64,000 nt of DNA, taken from Maricaulis maris_C (GTDB lineage Bacteria; Pseudomonadota; Alphaproteobacteria; Caulobacterales; Maricaulaceae). Both the position numbers and the translations under genes were made by a program. The stretch spans positions 186,001 through 250,000 of the forward strand of contig NZ_JAGDYT010000006.1 of the NCBI RefSeq assembly GCF_049116555.1, in the 5' to 3' direction. The notes under the pieces were generated by a model. The model saw only the letters and a list, made by a program, of their open reading frames with translations, did no database searches and was not told the DNA's origin. Numbering within the stretch: position 1 is the stretch's first letter; the number at the start of each line of letters is the position of its first letter. This document shows, in pieces, positions 41,534 to 49,565 of this stretch.

Positions 41534-41610
41534 GAAACCGGGACAGACACAATTACTCCCCCTTAATCCCCGCGCCCAGGCGCAAACCCATCCAAAAACC
41601 GCTTGCCGAG
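41534..41610 (-). repeat. REP-like unit C
   Basis: On the minus strand it reads CTCGGCAAGCGGTTTTTGG, then TTTGCGCCTGGGCGCGGGG, then TAATTGTGTCTGTCCCGGTTTC, ending exactly where the HTH remnant begins. It matches unit A at nearly every position up to the tail. In one frame it encodes RRFLGKRFLDGFAPGRGD followed by a stop, the same peptide seen in unit A, so the repeat may derive from the 3' end of a gene. Confidence 0.75.
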
Positions 41611-41724
41611 AAATCGCCGCATCCGCTTCTTCAGGTCAAGGGCCCGCAGGGCCGCCTCGCGGTTTCACCCTTGAGCTGAAGAAGCGGATACGGCCAGCTG
41701 GCTGACAAGCGATTTCTGATAAGC
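41601..41724. repeat. Long imperfect inverted repeat beside unit C
   Basis: Inner arms of 22 bp (41621-41642 and 41668-41689, one mismatch) with a 25-nt loop; outer arms 41601-41617 and 41709-41724 are also partly complementary. Comparing with unit A shows that the inner hairpin (about 41625-41690, 66 bp) is an insertion: the flanking sequence TGTCAGCCAGC-GGCCG...CTCGGCAAGCGG is continuous in unit A. Confidence 0.7.
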
Positions 41725-41770
41725 CCCGCACGGGGGCGCCACTGTTCCAGCGGCCGACAGGGAGCCCGTT

Positions 41771-41877
41771 GAACAAACGGGGACACATACCGTTTATCAT
41801 CAGGGCCCCTCATCTCCTGCGTCCCCGGCGCGAGATGCGCCAAAGGGGACAGGTAGAATTAGCCTCCCCTTGCCCCT
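41771..41877 (-). repeat. REP-like units D and E, degenerate
   Basis: Unit D on the minus strand ends with AAACGGTATGTGTCCCCGTTTG (41775-41796) preceded by a GCGC hairpin region; unit E is AAGGGGAGGCTAATTCTACCTGTCCCCTTT (about 41841-41870). They run into the tdk stop codon. The 41534-41875 interval carries only these repeats and the inverted repeat. Confidence 0.6.
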
Positions 41878-42460
41878 ACCCCGCCAGCGCTTCGAAGAAA
41901 TGCTTGCGGCAAAGTGAGACATAGTCGGATTTTTCAACGGCGACCTGTTCGCCCTCGGCGACGGCACTTCCGTCCGGCTGGCGGCGCAGATTCATGGTCG
42001 CCTTGCGGCCGCAATGGCACACGGTGCGGACCTCGCGCAAATGATCGGCGAGGGCCAGGAGTTCAGCCGAGCCGGGGAAGAGCGCGCCACGGAAGTCCGT
42101 GCGCAGGCCGTAGCACAGGACCGGCAGGCCGAGATCATCGACCACGCGGGCGAGGTCGCGGACCTGGCCGGCGGAGAGGAATTGCGCCTCGTCGAGAAAG
42201 ACCGCCCCGAGCGGTCCGGCCTGCTGGCGGGCCTCGATGGCGGCAAACAGGTCGGTGCCGTCGGCATAGATATGCGCCGGAGCGCGCAGCCCGATGCGCG
42301 ACTCGATCTGGCCCATCGCCTCGCCGGGCGTGGTGGCATGCAGGACCGAGGTCCACAGCATCACCTCCATGCCACGCTCGCCGTAATTATGCGCCGCCTG
42401 CAGGAGGATGGCCGACTTGCCGGCATTCATCGCGGAATAGTTGAAGTAGAGCTTGGACAT
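41876..42460 (-). CDS. tdk: Thymidine kinase (type II)
   Basis: A 194-residue salvage enzyme phosphorylating thymidine. Walker A-like 'NYSAMNAGKSAILLQAAHNY', Asp/Glu motif 'VFLDEAQFL', 'LPVLCYGLRTDFRGALFPGSAELLALAD' and a zinc ribbon ('VCHCGRKATMNLR' with 'YVSLCRKHF') are visible. Its 3' end borders the repeat-rich island: the stop codon is inside repeat unit E. Confidence 0.95.
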   Translation of the reverse strand: MSKLYFNYSAMNAGKSAILLQAAHNYGERGMEVMLWTSVLHATTPGEAMGQIESRIGLRAPAHIYADGTDLFAAIEARQQAGPLGAVFLDEAQFLSAGQVRDLARVVDDLGLPVLCYGLRTDFRGALFPGSAELLALADHLREVRTVCHCGRKATMNLRRQPDGSAVAEGEQVAVEKSDYVSLCRKHFFEALAG

Positions 42461-42591
42461 CGCCGATCCCTAGCGCGATTCCGCGCCCCTCACAGACAGG
42501 CTTGCAGGGCCCCGCCTGACTTCCCGCCTGAAGTCCCGCCCGATTGCCGCGGCGGCCAGGACAGGGTCAAATGGCACCAAGGGAGACGGAC

Positions 42592-43650
42592 ATGGGATCG
42601 CAGGACGACATATCGGGCCACGCGCCGCGCTGTGCCAATTGCGGCGCAGCGCTGGAGGGGCCGTTTTGTGGCCAGTGCGGTCAGTCAATCGAGGAGATCC
42701 GGCGCCCGGCGTGGGCGCTGATCACCGACTTCACCGGCGACGTGTTTGTCTGGGATGGCCGCTTCCTGTCGACCCTGCGCGCGCTACTGCGCGGCCCCGG
42801 CCGGCTCGCCCGGTCCTATGCCGATGGCCAGCGGGCGCGCTGGACGCCGCCGATCCGGCTCTACCTGCTGGTCAGCCTGGCCTTCTTCGCCGCCATGAGC
42901 CTGGCCGGAGTGCGGCCGATTGCCGTGGACCTGTCACCCGATGCTGACACGATCCGCAGCCAGAGCGCCGGGGACATCGCGGCCCGACAGGCAAGCATTG
43001 CGGCCTACGCCGCAACGTATGCGCCTGACAGCGCGCCCATGAGCTGCGGCGTCCTGCCCGGGTCCGACGAGATCACCGCAGACGGGCGCCTCGTCTTCGC
43101 GCGGGACACGGACATAGCGATCACACCCATGCGATGGGGGCAAGCGCCCGAGGCCCGTGTCATCGATGACGCGACGCAGGCCTGCCTGGAAGGGGACATC
43201 CAGGCACTCGGCCTGTCCAGCGCCTTCGCAGACCTTGTGATCACAGCCCTCCGCGACCCGGCCGGGTTCGAGGCCCGCGCGTCAGCGGCAGCGGCCCAGG
43301 CCCTGGTCCTGATGGTTGTGGCCCTGGCCCTGCTCAACCTCCTGCTCCACCCGCGGCGAACCCTGATCGAGCATGTGATCCTGTCGCTGTATTTCCATGC
43401 CCTGCTCTTGCCCGGCTATGCCGGCGTGCTGCTGCTCGGCTATCTGGCGGCCGGGATATCGGCGGCGATTGGCCTTCCCCTGGCCGTGGCGGCCATCATC
43501 GCCGTGGCTGGGCTGATCTGGATATCGGACCGGCAATTCTACGGATCGAGCTGGTATGGCGCCTTGCTGCGCCTGCCGATCCAGCTGGCCGGATATTCCG
43601 CCGCGATCACCGCCGCGATCTTCGCGCTGATGTTTCTCCCACTGCTCTGA
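42592..43650 (+). CDS. DUF3667-type zinc-ribbon membrane protein
   Basis: About 352 residues. A zinc ribbon opens the protein ('PRCANCGAALEGPFCGQCGQ', four cysteines). Then comes 'ITDFTGDVFVWDGRFLSTLRALLRGPGRLARSYADGQRARWTPPIRLYLLVSLAFFAAMSLAG', the conserved DUF3667 segment, a periplasmic stretch of about 150 residues with two cysteines, and four C-terminal membrane helices. The ATG at 42592 has GGGAGA 6 bases upstream. The function of the family is undefined. Confidence 0.85.
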   Translation: MGSQDDISGHAPRCANCGAALEGPFCGQCGQSIEEIRRPAWALITDFTGDVFVWDGRFLSTLRALLRGPGRLARSYADGQRARWTPPIRLYLLVSLAFFAAMSLAGVRPIAVDLSPDADTIRSQSAGDIAARQASIAAYAATYAPDSAPMSCGVLPGSDEITADGRLVFARDTDIAITPMRWGQAPEARVIDDATQACLEGDIQALGLSSAFADLVITALRDPAGFEARASAAAAQALVLMVVALALLNLLLHPRRTLIEHVILSLYFHALLLPGYAGVLLLGYLAAGISAAIGLPLAVAAIIAVAGLIWISDRQFYGSSWYGALLRLPIQLAGYSAAITAAIFALMFLPLL

Positions 43651-43654
43651 CGGC

Positions 43655-45142
43655 TCAGGCTGCCTTGTCGCTGAGCGACTGGGCCGCGACAGCGATCTCG
43701 TCCGCCGAGACCTGAAGCTCTTCATTGCCGCGGGCGATGTCGGTGACCGCTTCGGAGACCCGCGACACATCCGCTGACGCCTCGCCCATATTGCGGCTGA
43801 TGTCCTGCGTGACCGCGACCTGCTCCTCGACGGCCGCCGAAATGCCGGCCGCGATTTCCTCGATCTGGCCGATGACGCCACCGATCCGGCCGATCGCCTC
43901 GACCGCCCCGACCGTATTGTCCTGCACGGCCGTGATCTGCTTGGTGATGTTCTCGATGGCGTTGGCGGTCTGGCCGGCGAGGTTCTTGACCTCCGAGGCC
44001 ACGACGGCAAACCCCTTGCCCGCTTCGCCCGCGCGTGCGGCTTCGATGGTGGCATTGAGGGCGAGCAGATTGGTCTGTTCGGCGATCGAATTGATCAGCT
44101 CGACCACCTGGCCGATCGACTGGGCCGCGGTCGACAGGGTGTCGATCACCGCCGCGGTTTCCCGCGTCTCATTGACCGCCTGCTTGGCAACGTCGACGGC
44201 ACCGGTGACCTGATGACCGACTTCCTGGAAGGAGGCCGACAATTCCTCGGCGGCCGCGGCCACGCTCTGCACCATCTGAGCCGCCTTGCCGGAGGCGTTC
44301 GAGGCCTCGCTGGTTTTCTGGCCGGCGGTCGCGATGTTCCGGGAGACCGTATCAAGGCCACGCCCGACCTGTTGACGCACCTGGTCGCGGTGCTGGCGCG
44401 CCTTCACCGCCGCGGTGACGTCGATGGCCAGCTTGATGACGCTGACCGGATTGCCGGCGAGATCGAAGACCGGGTTATACGTGGCTTGCAGCCAGATCTC
44501 GGAACCGTCCTTGCGAAAACGCTGATACTCGCCGCTATGGAAATGCCCGCCCCGGAGCTTCTCCCAGAAAGCGCGATAGTCGGGCGATTTTACATAATCG
44601 GGACTACAAAATGCCGAGTGGTGACGGCCCTCAACCTCACGCGGGTCATACCCCATGGCTTCGCCGAAGATCGGGTTCGCGGCGAGCACATTGCCCTGCA
44701 TGTCAAAGCGGATCATCGCCTGCGACCGCTCGATGGCCTCCATGGCGCTTTGATACTTGAACCGGCTGACCCGGCGCTCCGTGATGTCCGAGGCCAGCTT
44801 GATGATGCGTGACACCTTTCCCGAACCATCGAGAACCGGATTGTAGGTCGCCTGGATCCAGACCGTCTCGCCATCCTTGCGAGTCCGCCGAAACTCCTCG
44901 GAGTGGAACTTGCCGCCGCGCAGCTCGCTCCAGAACTGGGTGTATGCGGCGCTGCCTGCGTCTTCATCCGCGACGAAAATCCGGTGCTTTCGCCCGACAA
45001 GCTCGTCGGGCTGATAGCCCAGGATGTCACAAAAATTCGCGTTCGCCTCGATGATCGTTCCATCGGGCTTGAAGCTGATGATCGCGTAGGATTTCTGGAG
45101 CGCGTCCAGCGTGGAGCGACCCAGAGAACTGAAAAGCTGCAT
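43655..45142 (-). CDS. Soluble PAS-PAS methyl-accepting chemotaxis protein
   Basis: A 495-residue cytoplasmic chemoreceptor with no membrane helix. Two PAS domains (about 15-115 and 135-240) share 'GTIIEANANFCDILGYQPDELVGRKH' and 'GNVLAANPIFGEAMGYDPREVEGRHH' as well as 'RKDGETVWIQATYNPVLDGSGK' / 'RKDGSEIWLQATYNPVFDLAGN', typical of heme- or flavin-sensing PAS of the Aer/BdlA type. The MA signalling domain contains the tip 'IAEQTNLLALNATIEAARAGEAGKG'. PAS ligand unknown. It is tail-to-tail with the DUF3667 gene. Confidence 0.95.
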   Translation of the reverse strand: MQLFSSLGRSTLDALQKSYAIISFKPDGTIIEANANFCDILGYQPDELVGRKHRIFVADEDAGSAAYTQFWSELRGGKFHSEEFRRTRKDGETVWIQATYNPVLDGSGKVSRIIKLASDITERRVSRFKYQSAMEAIERSQAMIRFDMQGNVLAANPIFGEAMGYDPREVEGRHHSAFCSPDYVKSPDYRAFWEKLRGGHFHSGEYQRFRKDGSEIWLQATYNPVFDLAGNPVSVIKLAIDVTAAVKARQHRDQVRQQVGRGLDTVSRNIATAGQKTSEASNASGKAAQMVQSVAAAAEELSASFQEVGHQVTGAVDVAKQAVNETRETAAVIDTLSTAAQSIGQVVELINSIAEQTNLLALNATIEAARAGEAGKGFAVVASEVKNLAGQTANAIENITKQITAVQDNTVGAVEAIGRIGGVIGQIEEIAAGISAAVEEQVAVTQDISRNMGEASADVSRVSEAVTDIARGNEELQVSADEIAVAAQSLSDKAA

Positions 45143-45449
45143 GGTAATCTTCCTTGTTCAGTAAGCCGACGCGTTGCCGAACAAGGCCGCGCCCGTTAAC
45201 CAAACGCTGCACCCAAATGTAAAACGCGGAATTAACATTCGCTTTATTCTTACATCGCGCACATTTTATTCGCATACAGGGCTTGAATATCAAAATTTTC
45301 AATAACAGACTCTTCCGCGAGAAAAATCTTCGAAACTCCATTGGTGACTGCACAAGCAATACAGTCCCCGACAACCTCGCCCGCATGCCCGGACAGGCAG
45401 GCCGACGATCCGCTGGGCTTGCCCCTTCAATCCGCCACAATCGTCACCT

Positions 45450-45785
45450 ATATTGATGATGTCGGCTTGCCGACTATGGCGATAAACGCGCTTGTAATAA
45501 CCGGACCGGACCCGGGGGCAGTACCCGGCGGCTCCACCATAACTGTTCTGCGTTGGCGGACATGCCTGGGGCCGAAACAGGATCGACGGACGGGTAAAGA
45601 AGATGGCTTTCGCCGGGGTGAGGCCCCTTACAGGCTCATTTTCAGAGTTGCCAACGACAACTTTGCTGAAGAGGTCGCTCTCGCTGCGTAGTCAGCGCGG
45701 GTAATCTCGCACTAAACTCCTATACCCTTTAGCCGGTATAGGCGGGGCCCGGAGGCGCCTGGCAACAGAAGCCTCCACTTTCACC
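45450..45785 (+). ncRNA. ssrA: Two-piece (permuted) tmRNA
   Basis: Ribosome-rescue RNA with the permuted gene order of alphaproteobacteria. The acceptor piece ends at 45539: T-stem CCGGG/CCCGG (45512-45516 and 45524-45528), then CGGCTCC and ACCA. The coding piece starts at 45568 with GGGGCCG and AAACAGGATCGAC. GGGGCCG pairs with CGGCTCC over 7 bp with a G-U wobble at the third pair, the alanine identity element. The spacer 45540-45567 is removed. The tag frame at 45650-45691 reads ANDNFAEEVALAA plus stop. A GGAGGC/GCCTCC hairpin near 45750-45778 lies at the 3' end. The outer boundaries are estimates. It sits upstream of sspB. Confidence 0.92.
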
Positions 45786-46113
45786 CAAGCTGACGGATTC
45801 ACTGGGGAAAAGGGCGCGCTCATTTTCCCGGCACGTCGGGTTCACGGATCTGGCGCCAGCAGGCTTCGTGAGCTTTCGACCGCGCCGGGCCGGTGCGGTT
45901 CGCCTGTCGCCGGGCCTGCATCCGTCCCGGTGCCGACGGTCGAGCGGGCGCAGGGTCCCGCCTGCGCAGACGCCCGTCCGACCCATTGCCCTGCGGCCAG
46001 CAGGCCGGGCTCGCACCGACAGCCCTGTCGCCATGTGCAATGGGGCAGTCCTTCCTCGTTGACCTGCTTGAGCCTTGGAGTACCCTTTGCCGGGATTTCG
46101 GGGGGAGTATGAC

Positions 46114-46605
46114 ATGGCCAAAGATCTGATGCGCTATGACCTTATGGCGCAGGACGCGCTTCGCGGTGTTGTGCGCCAGGCCCTGCTCAAGGCGCAGGCG
46201 CCCGAAGGCCTGCCCGGTCCCCACCATTTCTACATCACTTTCCGCACCACGGCGCCGGGCGTCGATATCGACCCGACCCTGCTGGAAAAATACCCGGAAG
46301 AGATGACGATCGTGCTGGAGCACCAATTCTGGGACCTCAGCGTCACCGAGACCGGTTTCGAGGTCACGCTGAAATTCTCCGGCGTGCCGAAATATCTCAA
46401 AATGCCCTATTCCGCGATTTCGCGCTTCCACGACCCCAGCGTCGGCTTTCATCTCCAGTTCGAGCATGAAGGCAGTGAGGACGAGGCCAGCTTCCCGGAT
46501 GATGATCCCAAGCCGAGCAAGGGCAAGACCGGGACCGATAATGGCAGCGCCGACAAGGGTGATACCGCCCAGGTGGTCAGCCTCGACAGTTTCCGCAAGA
46601 AGTGA
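46114..46605 (+). CDS. sspB: SspB-type ClpXP adaptor (alphaproteobacterial)
   Basis: A 163-residue protein from MAKDLMRYDLMAQ, with GGGGGAG upstream. The core 'RYDLMAQDALRGVVRQALLKA...GPHHFYITFRTTAPGVDIDPTLLEKYPEEMTIVLEHQFWDLSVTETGFEVTLKFSGVPKYLKMPYSAISRFHDPSVGF' matches SspB-alpha; the C-terminal 'AQVVSLDSFRKK' is the ClpX-binding tail type. It hands tmRNA-tagged proteins to ClpXP. It follows the tmRNA gene, whose tag it should recognise, and overlaps the thioesterase start by 4 bp. Confidence 0.92.
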   Translation: MAKDLMRYDLMAQDALRGVVRQALLKAQAPEGLPGPHHFYITFRTTAPGVDIDPTLLEKYPEEMTIVLEHQFWDLSVTETGFEVTLKFSGVPKYLKMPYSAISRFHDPSVGFHLQFEHEGSEDEASFPDDDPKPSKGKTGTDNGSADKGDTAQVVSLDSFRKK

Positions 46606-47099
46606 GTGGGCGCGCGCATCTGCTGGCACCTGATCTGGCTGGTGGACCGCCGCCGGAGCCGCTGAGCGACGACGAGATACGCGACCGGCTTGACCTGCGC
46701 GGCTCACGACCGACCGTCTCGACCCTGCTCGGGTTCGAACTGATCGATTTTTCGGTCGAGGAGCGCTGGATCGATGCGCGCTTCAACCCCACACCACAAC
46801 TGGCCAATCTCCGCGGCAGTGTGCAGGGCGGCATTATCACCGCGATGATGGACGAGGTCATGTCACTGTCCGTGCTGGTTGCCGAGCGTTTCACCTGCGG
46901 CGTCCCGACACTGGAGATCAAGACCAGCTATTTCGATCCACTGCCGGTCGAACCCTGCCGCGCGCGCGGTCAGGCAACACGGATCGGCGGACGGGTGGCC
47001 TTCATGGAAGGCACGATCTGGACGCCATCCGGCTCGATCGCGGCGCGCACCAGCGCCACCTGCCAGGTTCGTCGGGTCAAGCCAGCCACCAAGCCGTGA
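46602..47099 (+). CDS. PaaI-type hotdog-fold thioesterase
   Basis: A 165-residue protein starting with GTG in GTGA overlap with sspB. Core: 'LLGFELIDFSVEERWIDARFNPTPQLANLRGSVQGGIITAMMDEVMSLSVLVAERFTCGVPTLEIKTSYFDPLPVEPCRARGQATRIGGRVAFMEGTIWTPSG'. The 'GSVQGGIITAMMDEVMS' helix (G-G and D/E) is the PaaI/YdiI active site arrangement. It hydrolyses an acyl-CoA of unknown identity. It is coupled at its 3' end to the next gene by another GTGA overlap. Confidence 0.88.
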   Translation: MSGRAHLLAPDLAGGPPPEPLSDDEIRDRLDLRGSRPTVSTLLGFELIDFSVEERWIDARFNPTPQLANLRGSVQGGIITAMMDEVMSLSVLVAERFTCGVPTLEIKTSYFDPLPVEPCRARGQATRIGGRVAFMEGTIWTPSGSIAARTSATCQVRRVKPATKP

Positions 47100-48313
47100 C
47101 CGCTGCCCGGGCCCTGACCGGCAAGACCACCGCCCTCATCCTGATCGCGGCCTCACAAGTGCTGGCCCTGTCGATCTGGTTTGCCGGTGCCGCAGCCCTG
47201 CCCGCCCTGGTCGCATCCGGAGATGTCGGCCCGGTTCGCCAGGCAGCCCTGACCAGCAGTGTCCAGCTCGGCTTCGTCATCGGAGCCCTGACCAGCGCAC
47301 TGACCGGTCTTGCCGACCGCTTCACGCCGCAACGCCTCTTCGCGTTCGGCGCGGTGATGGCTGCGCTGGCCAATCTGCTGGCGCTGCAGCTGGAACCGGG
47401 CGGACTCGCCATGATCGCCAGCCGCGCCCTGGCCGGCGGCGCCCTTGCCCTGGTCTATCCGGTCGGGATGAAGCTGGCGGCGAGCTGGGCACGGGGCGAT
47501 GCCGGATTTCTCGTCGGCCTTCTGGTCGGGGCGCTGACCCTTGGCTCGGCCCTGCCCTTTGCCTTCAACCTGGCCGGACAGGTCAGCGACTGGACCCTGC
47601 CTTTCGCCGCCTCGGCGGTCGCCGCCCTTCTGGCTGCCGGGCTGATCCTGTTTGCGCGCGGAGGGCCGGGCCTGCGCCCGGCAGCGCATTTCGATCCGGG
47701 CGCTGTCTCGATGGCATTTCGTGACCCGGCCCTGCGCCTGACCAATCTGGGCTATCTCGGGCACATGTGGGAGCTCTATGCGATGTGGGCCTGGATCGGC
47801 CCCTTTGCCCATGCCTACTGGCAACGCCTCGACGGTGCCGCGCGGCTGGGGGATCTCACGGCCTTCGCCGTCGTCGCCAGCGGCGCCCTGGCCTGCCTGG
47901 CGGCGGGCCGCCTTGCCGATCGCCTTGGGCGGACGCGCATCACCATGATTGCCTTGGCGATCTCTGGCAGTTGCGCGCTTCTGGCAGGACCGCTTTTTGG
48001 TAGCTCGCCCTGGCTGATGATCCCGGTCCTGATCATCTGGGGCATGGCTGTGATTGCCGACAGCGCCCAGTTTTCAGCCGCCATGACCGAACTTGCCCCG
48101 CCGGAACGCACCGGCACACTCCTGACCCTGCAGACCGCGATGGGGTTTGCCCTCACCGTGATCATGGTCCAGGCGCTCGGTCTCTGGATCAGCTGGGTTG
48201 GCTGGACCTGGGCTTTCGCCCCCTTGGCCATCGGCCCGGGGATCGGCGTGTGGGCCATGGCCCGCCTGCGCGCGCGGCCGGAGGCGGCACGGCTGGCGGG
48301 CGGCAATCGGTGA
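47096..48313 (+). CDS. MFS transporter
   Basis: A 405-residue, 12-helix major facilitator protein. A typical MFS loop is visible: 'GALTSALTGLADRFTPQRLFAFGAVMAALANLLALQ' (A-motif-like D-R-F). 'GYLGHMWELYAMWAWIGPFAHAYW' and 'AGRLADRLGRTRITMIALAISG' (second A-like motif) belong to the C-terminal half. It resembles CynX/NimT-type permeases. The GTG start overlaps the thioesterase stop (GTGA). Substrate unknown. Confidence 0.88.
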   Translation: MTAARALTGKTTALILIAASQVLALSIWFAGAAALPALVASGDVGPVRQAALTSSVQLGFVIGALTSALTGLADRFTPQRLFAFGAVMAALANLLALQLEPGGLAMIASRALAGGALALVYPVGMKLAASWARGDAGFLVGLLVGALTLGSALPFAFNLAGQVSDWTLPFAASAVAALLAAGLILFARGGPGLRPAAHFDPGAVSMAFRDPALRLTNLGYLGHMWELYAMWAWIGPFAHAYWQRLDGAARLGDLTAFAVVASGALACLAAGRLADRLGRTRITMIALAISGSCALLAGPLFGSSPWLMIPVLIIWGMAVIADSAQFSAAMTELAPPERTGTLLTLQTAMGFALTVIMVQALGLWISWVGWTWAFAPLAIGPGIGVWAMARLRARPEAARLAGGNR

Positions 48314-49003
48314 TCAGTTGGCGGGCCAGGTCGATCCGTTGGCCATGGCCTGATCGAGCGATGGCGAGGCTGCGTCAACAACCCAGACCGTCCCGCCACC
48401 GCAATCATGGTCCGCAGCCAGGCGGTCTGCCATCTCGCGGGCAATCTCATTGGCGCCCGACACGGCGGTCGCATCGACAAATCCGACATGGCAGGAAGTC
48501 GGCGACCCGCCCGAACGCAGCGCGGTCACGATCAGGGTCTCCTGCCGCACCGCATCGCCGGTCTCGAAGGTGGCCGAGATATAGCGGTGAATGGTGGCGT
48601 AGGGCGCACCGTCAGCGAGGCGCCACTCGATCACCGTGTGAAACTGGCCGAAATTGCCGAGATAGCCGCCATACTGGCCGCGCACATCCGGGTCATTGCG
48701 ATCACTGAACCGGCTGGTCTGGCCATGCTCGCTCGCTTCGGCAAACCAGCGCCAGCCCGCCACACCCTCGCAGGCCTCGACATAGGATACCTGCTCATCT
48801 TCGGAGACGAGCTCCTGACCGGTGCACTCGCCCCGCTCATCCGTATAGGAGAGCGTTGTTTCCGGTGCCGCCGCCGGTGTGACGCCGACCGTCTCATCCG
48901 GATTGTCCGCAGGGCCCTCGGCAGGGCCATTGCCCGACATCACATAAAGTCCGGCCACGCCCGCAGCCGCGACGACCAGCGCCGATACAAACATCTGTTT
49001 CAT
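48314..49003 (-). CDS. Secreted or membrane-tethered protein of unknown function
   Basis: About 229 residues from MKQMFVSALVVAAAGVAGLYVM, a signal-anchor-like start. A Pro/Asp-rich linker leads to a soluble domain with six cysteines (including 'GECTGQE', 'EACEG', 'PTSCHVG' and 'HDCGGG'), which may form disulphides. No family was recognised. It is tail-to-tail with the MFS gene, one base apart. The start with MKQ was preferred to the reading from 49024. Confidence 0.6.
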   Translation of the reverse strand: MKQMFVSALVVAAAGVAGLYVMSGNGPAEGPADNPDETVGVTPAAAPETTLSYTDERGECTGQELVSEDEQVSYVEACEGVAGWRWFAEASEHGQTSRFSDRNDPDVRGQYGGYLGNFGQFHTVIEWRLADGAPYATIHRYISATFETGDAVRQETLIVTALRSGGSPTSCHVGFVDATAVSGANEIAREMADRLAADHDCGGGTVWVVDAASPSLDQAMANGSTWPAN

Positions 49004-49054
49004 GTCACATCCCCCAACATTCAATCATAACCACACAGCAAGACTCATGTGGTG

Positions 49055-49393
49055 TCACGCATCTTCGAGAATTCGAACTTCTTTCATCGGGCGCGCCGTC
49101 ACGGATATACGCGGACGCTCTCCCTCGATCTTGGTGACCAGAAGGCGCTCGACCTGGCTGTCATCATGGAAAACCACGCCGGTCAGCGCGTCGAGCACCG
49201 CCTTGGCAACATTGTCGACATCATGCGACGAAGTGGCCGACGCCCGCTCGATCTCGATACAGACTTCGTAAGGGCCCCATTTCGGTCGCGCCCGCTTGAA
49301 TTCGAGTCGGAAAAACTCCCCGATCAGCGATTTGAAGCGCCGGGTCTGTGTCGTAACGGCATCGACACGCAAATTGAGTTCATCGCCAGACAT
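49055..49393 (-). CDS. RusA-like Holliday-junction endonuclease
   Basis: A 112-residue protein. 'SHDVDNVAKAVLDALTGVVFHDDSQVERLLVTKI' matches the RusA core (D-x-D-N-x-x-K-x-x-x-D-A-L and D-D) with the three catalytic aspartates visible. RusA enzymes cut Holliday junctions and are usually phage-encoded; here the gene stands alone between a secreted-protein gene and fumC. It may be a domesticated prophage gene. Start is uncertain by a few codons. Confidence 0.82.
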   Translation of the reverse strand: MSGDELNLRVDAVTTQTRRFKSLIGEFFRLEFKRARPKWGPYEVCIEIERASATSSHDVDNVAKAVLDALTGVVFHDDSQVERLLVTKIEGERPRISVTARPMKEVRILEDA

Positions 49394-49565
49394 GTGCGCC
49401 TGAACCTTCCTCTCGGGCGAGCGGCCCGCATCCTACCCGGTTTTGCGCCTTGCCCCCCGGCGATGCGCATCATCGTCTTGATCGTTCATGTGCGAGTGAT
49501 ACACGTTCGAATCAACCGTCACCATCATCGACCCGCGCCCATGGCGCTGCAAGGAGCCTCCCCTG

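Noticed and set aside
40795..41566. Frames of 144 and 168 codons opposite or over the REP units
   Set aside because: They cross repeats and the HTH remnant in antisense and show no protein family.
41531..41877. Possible CRISPR-like array from repeated TGTCCCCG motifs
   Set aside because: Copies vary in length, occur in both orientations, have irregular spacing, and no cas gene is present.
45341..45691. Open frame of 116 codons in the 970-bp gap before sspB
   Set aside because: It reads through the tmRNA; only the last 13 codons (the tag) are translated. The rest is structural RNA.
45729..46707. Long minus-strand frames over sspB and its upstream region
   Set aside because: Antisense of sspB and low-complexity Arg/Pro/Ala composition; sspB explains the sequence.
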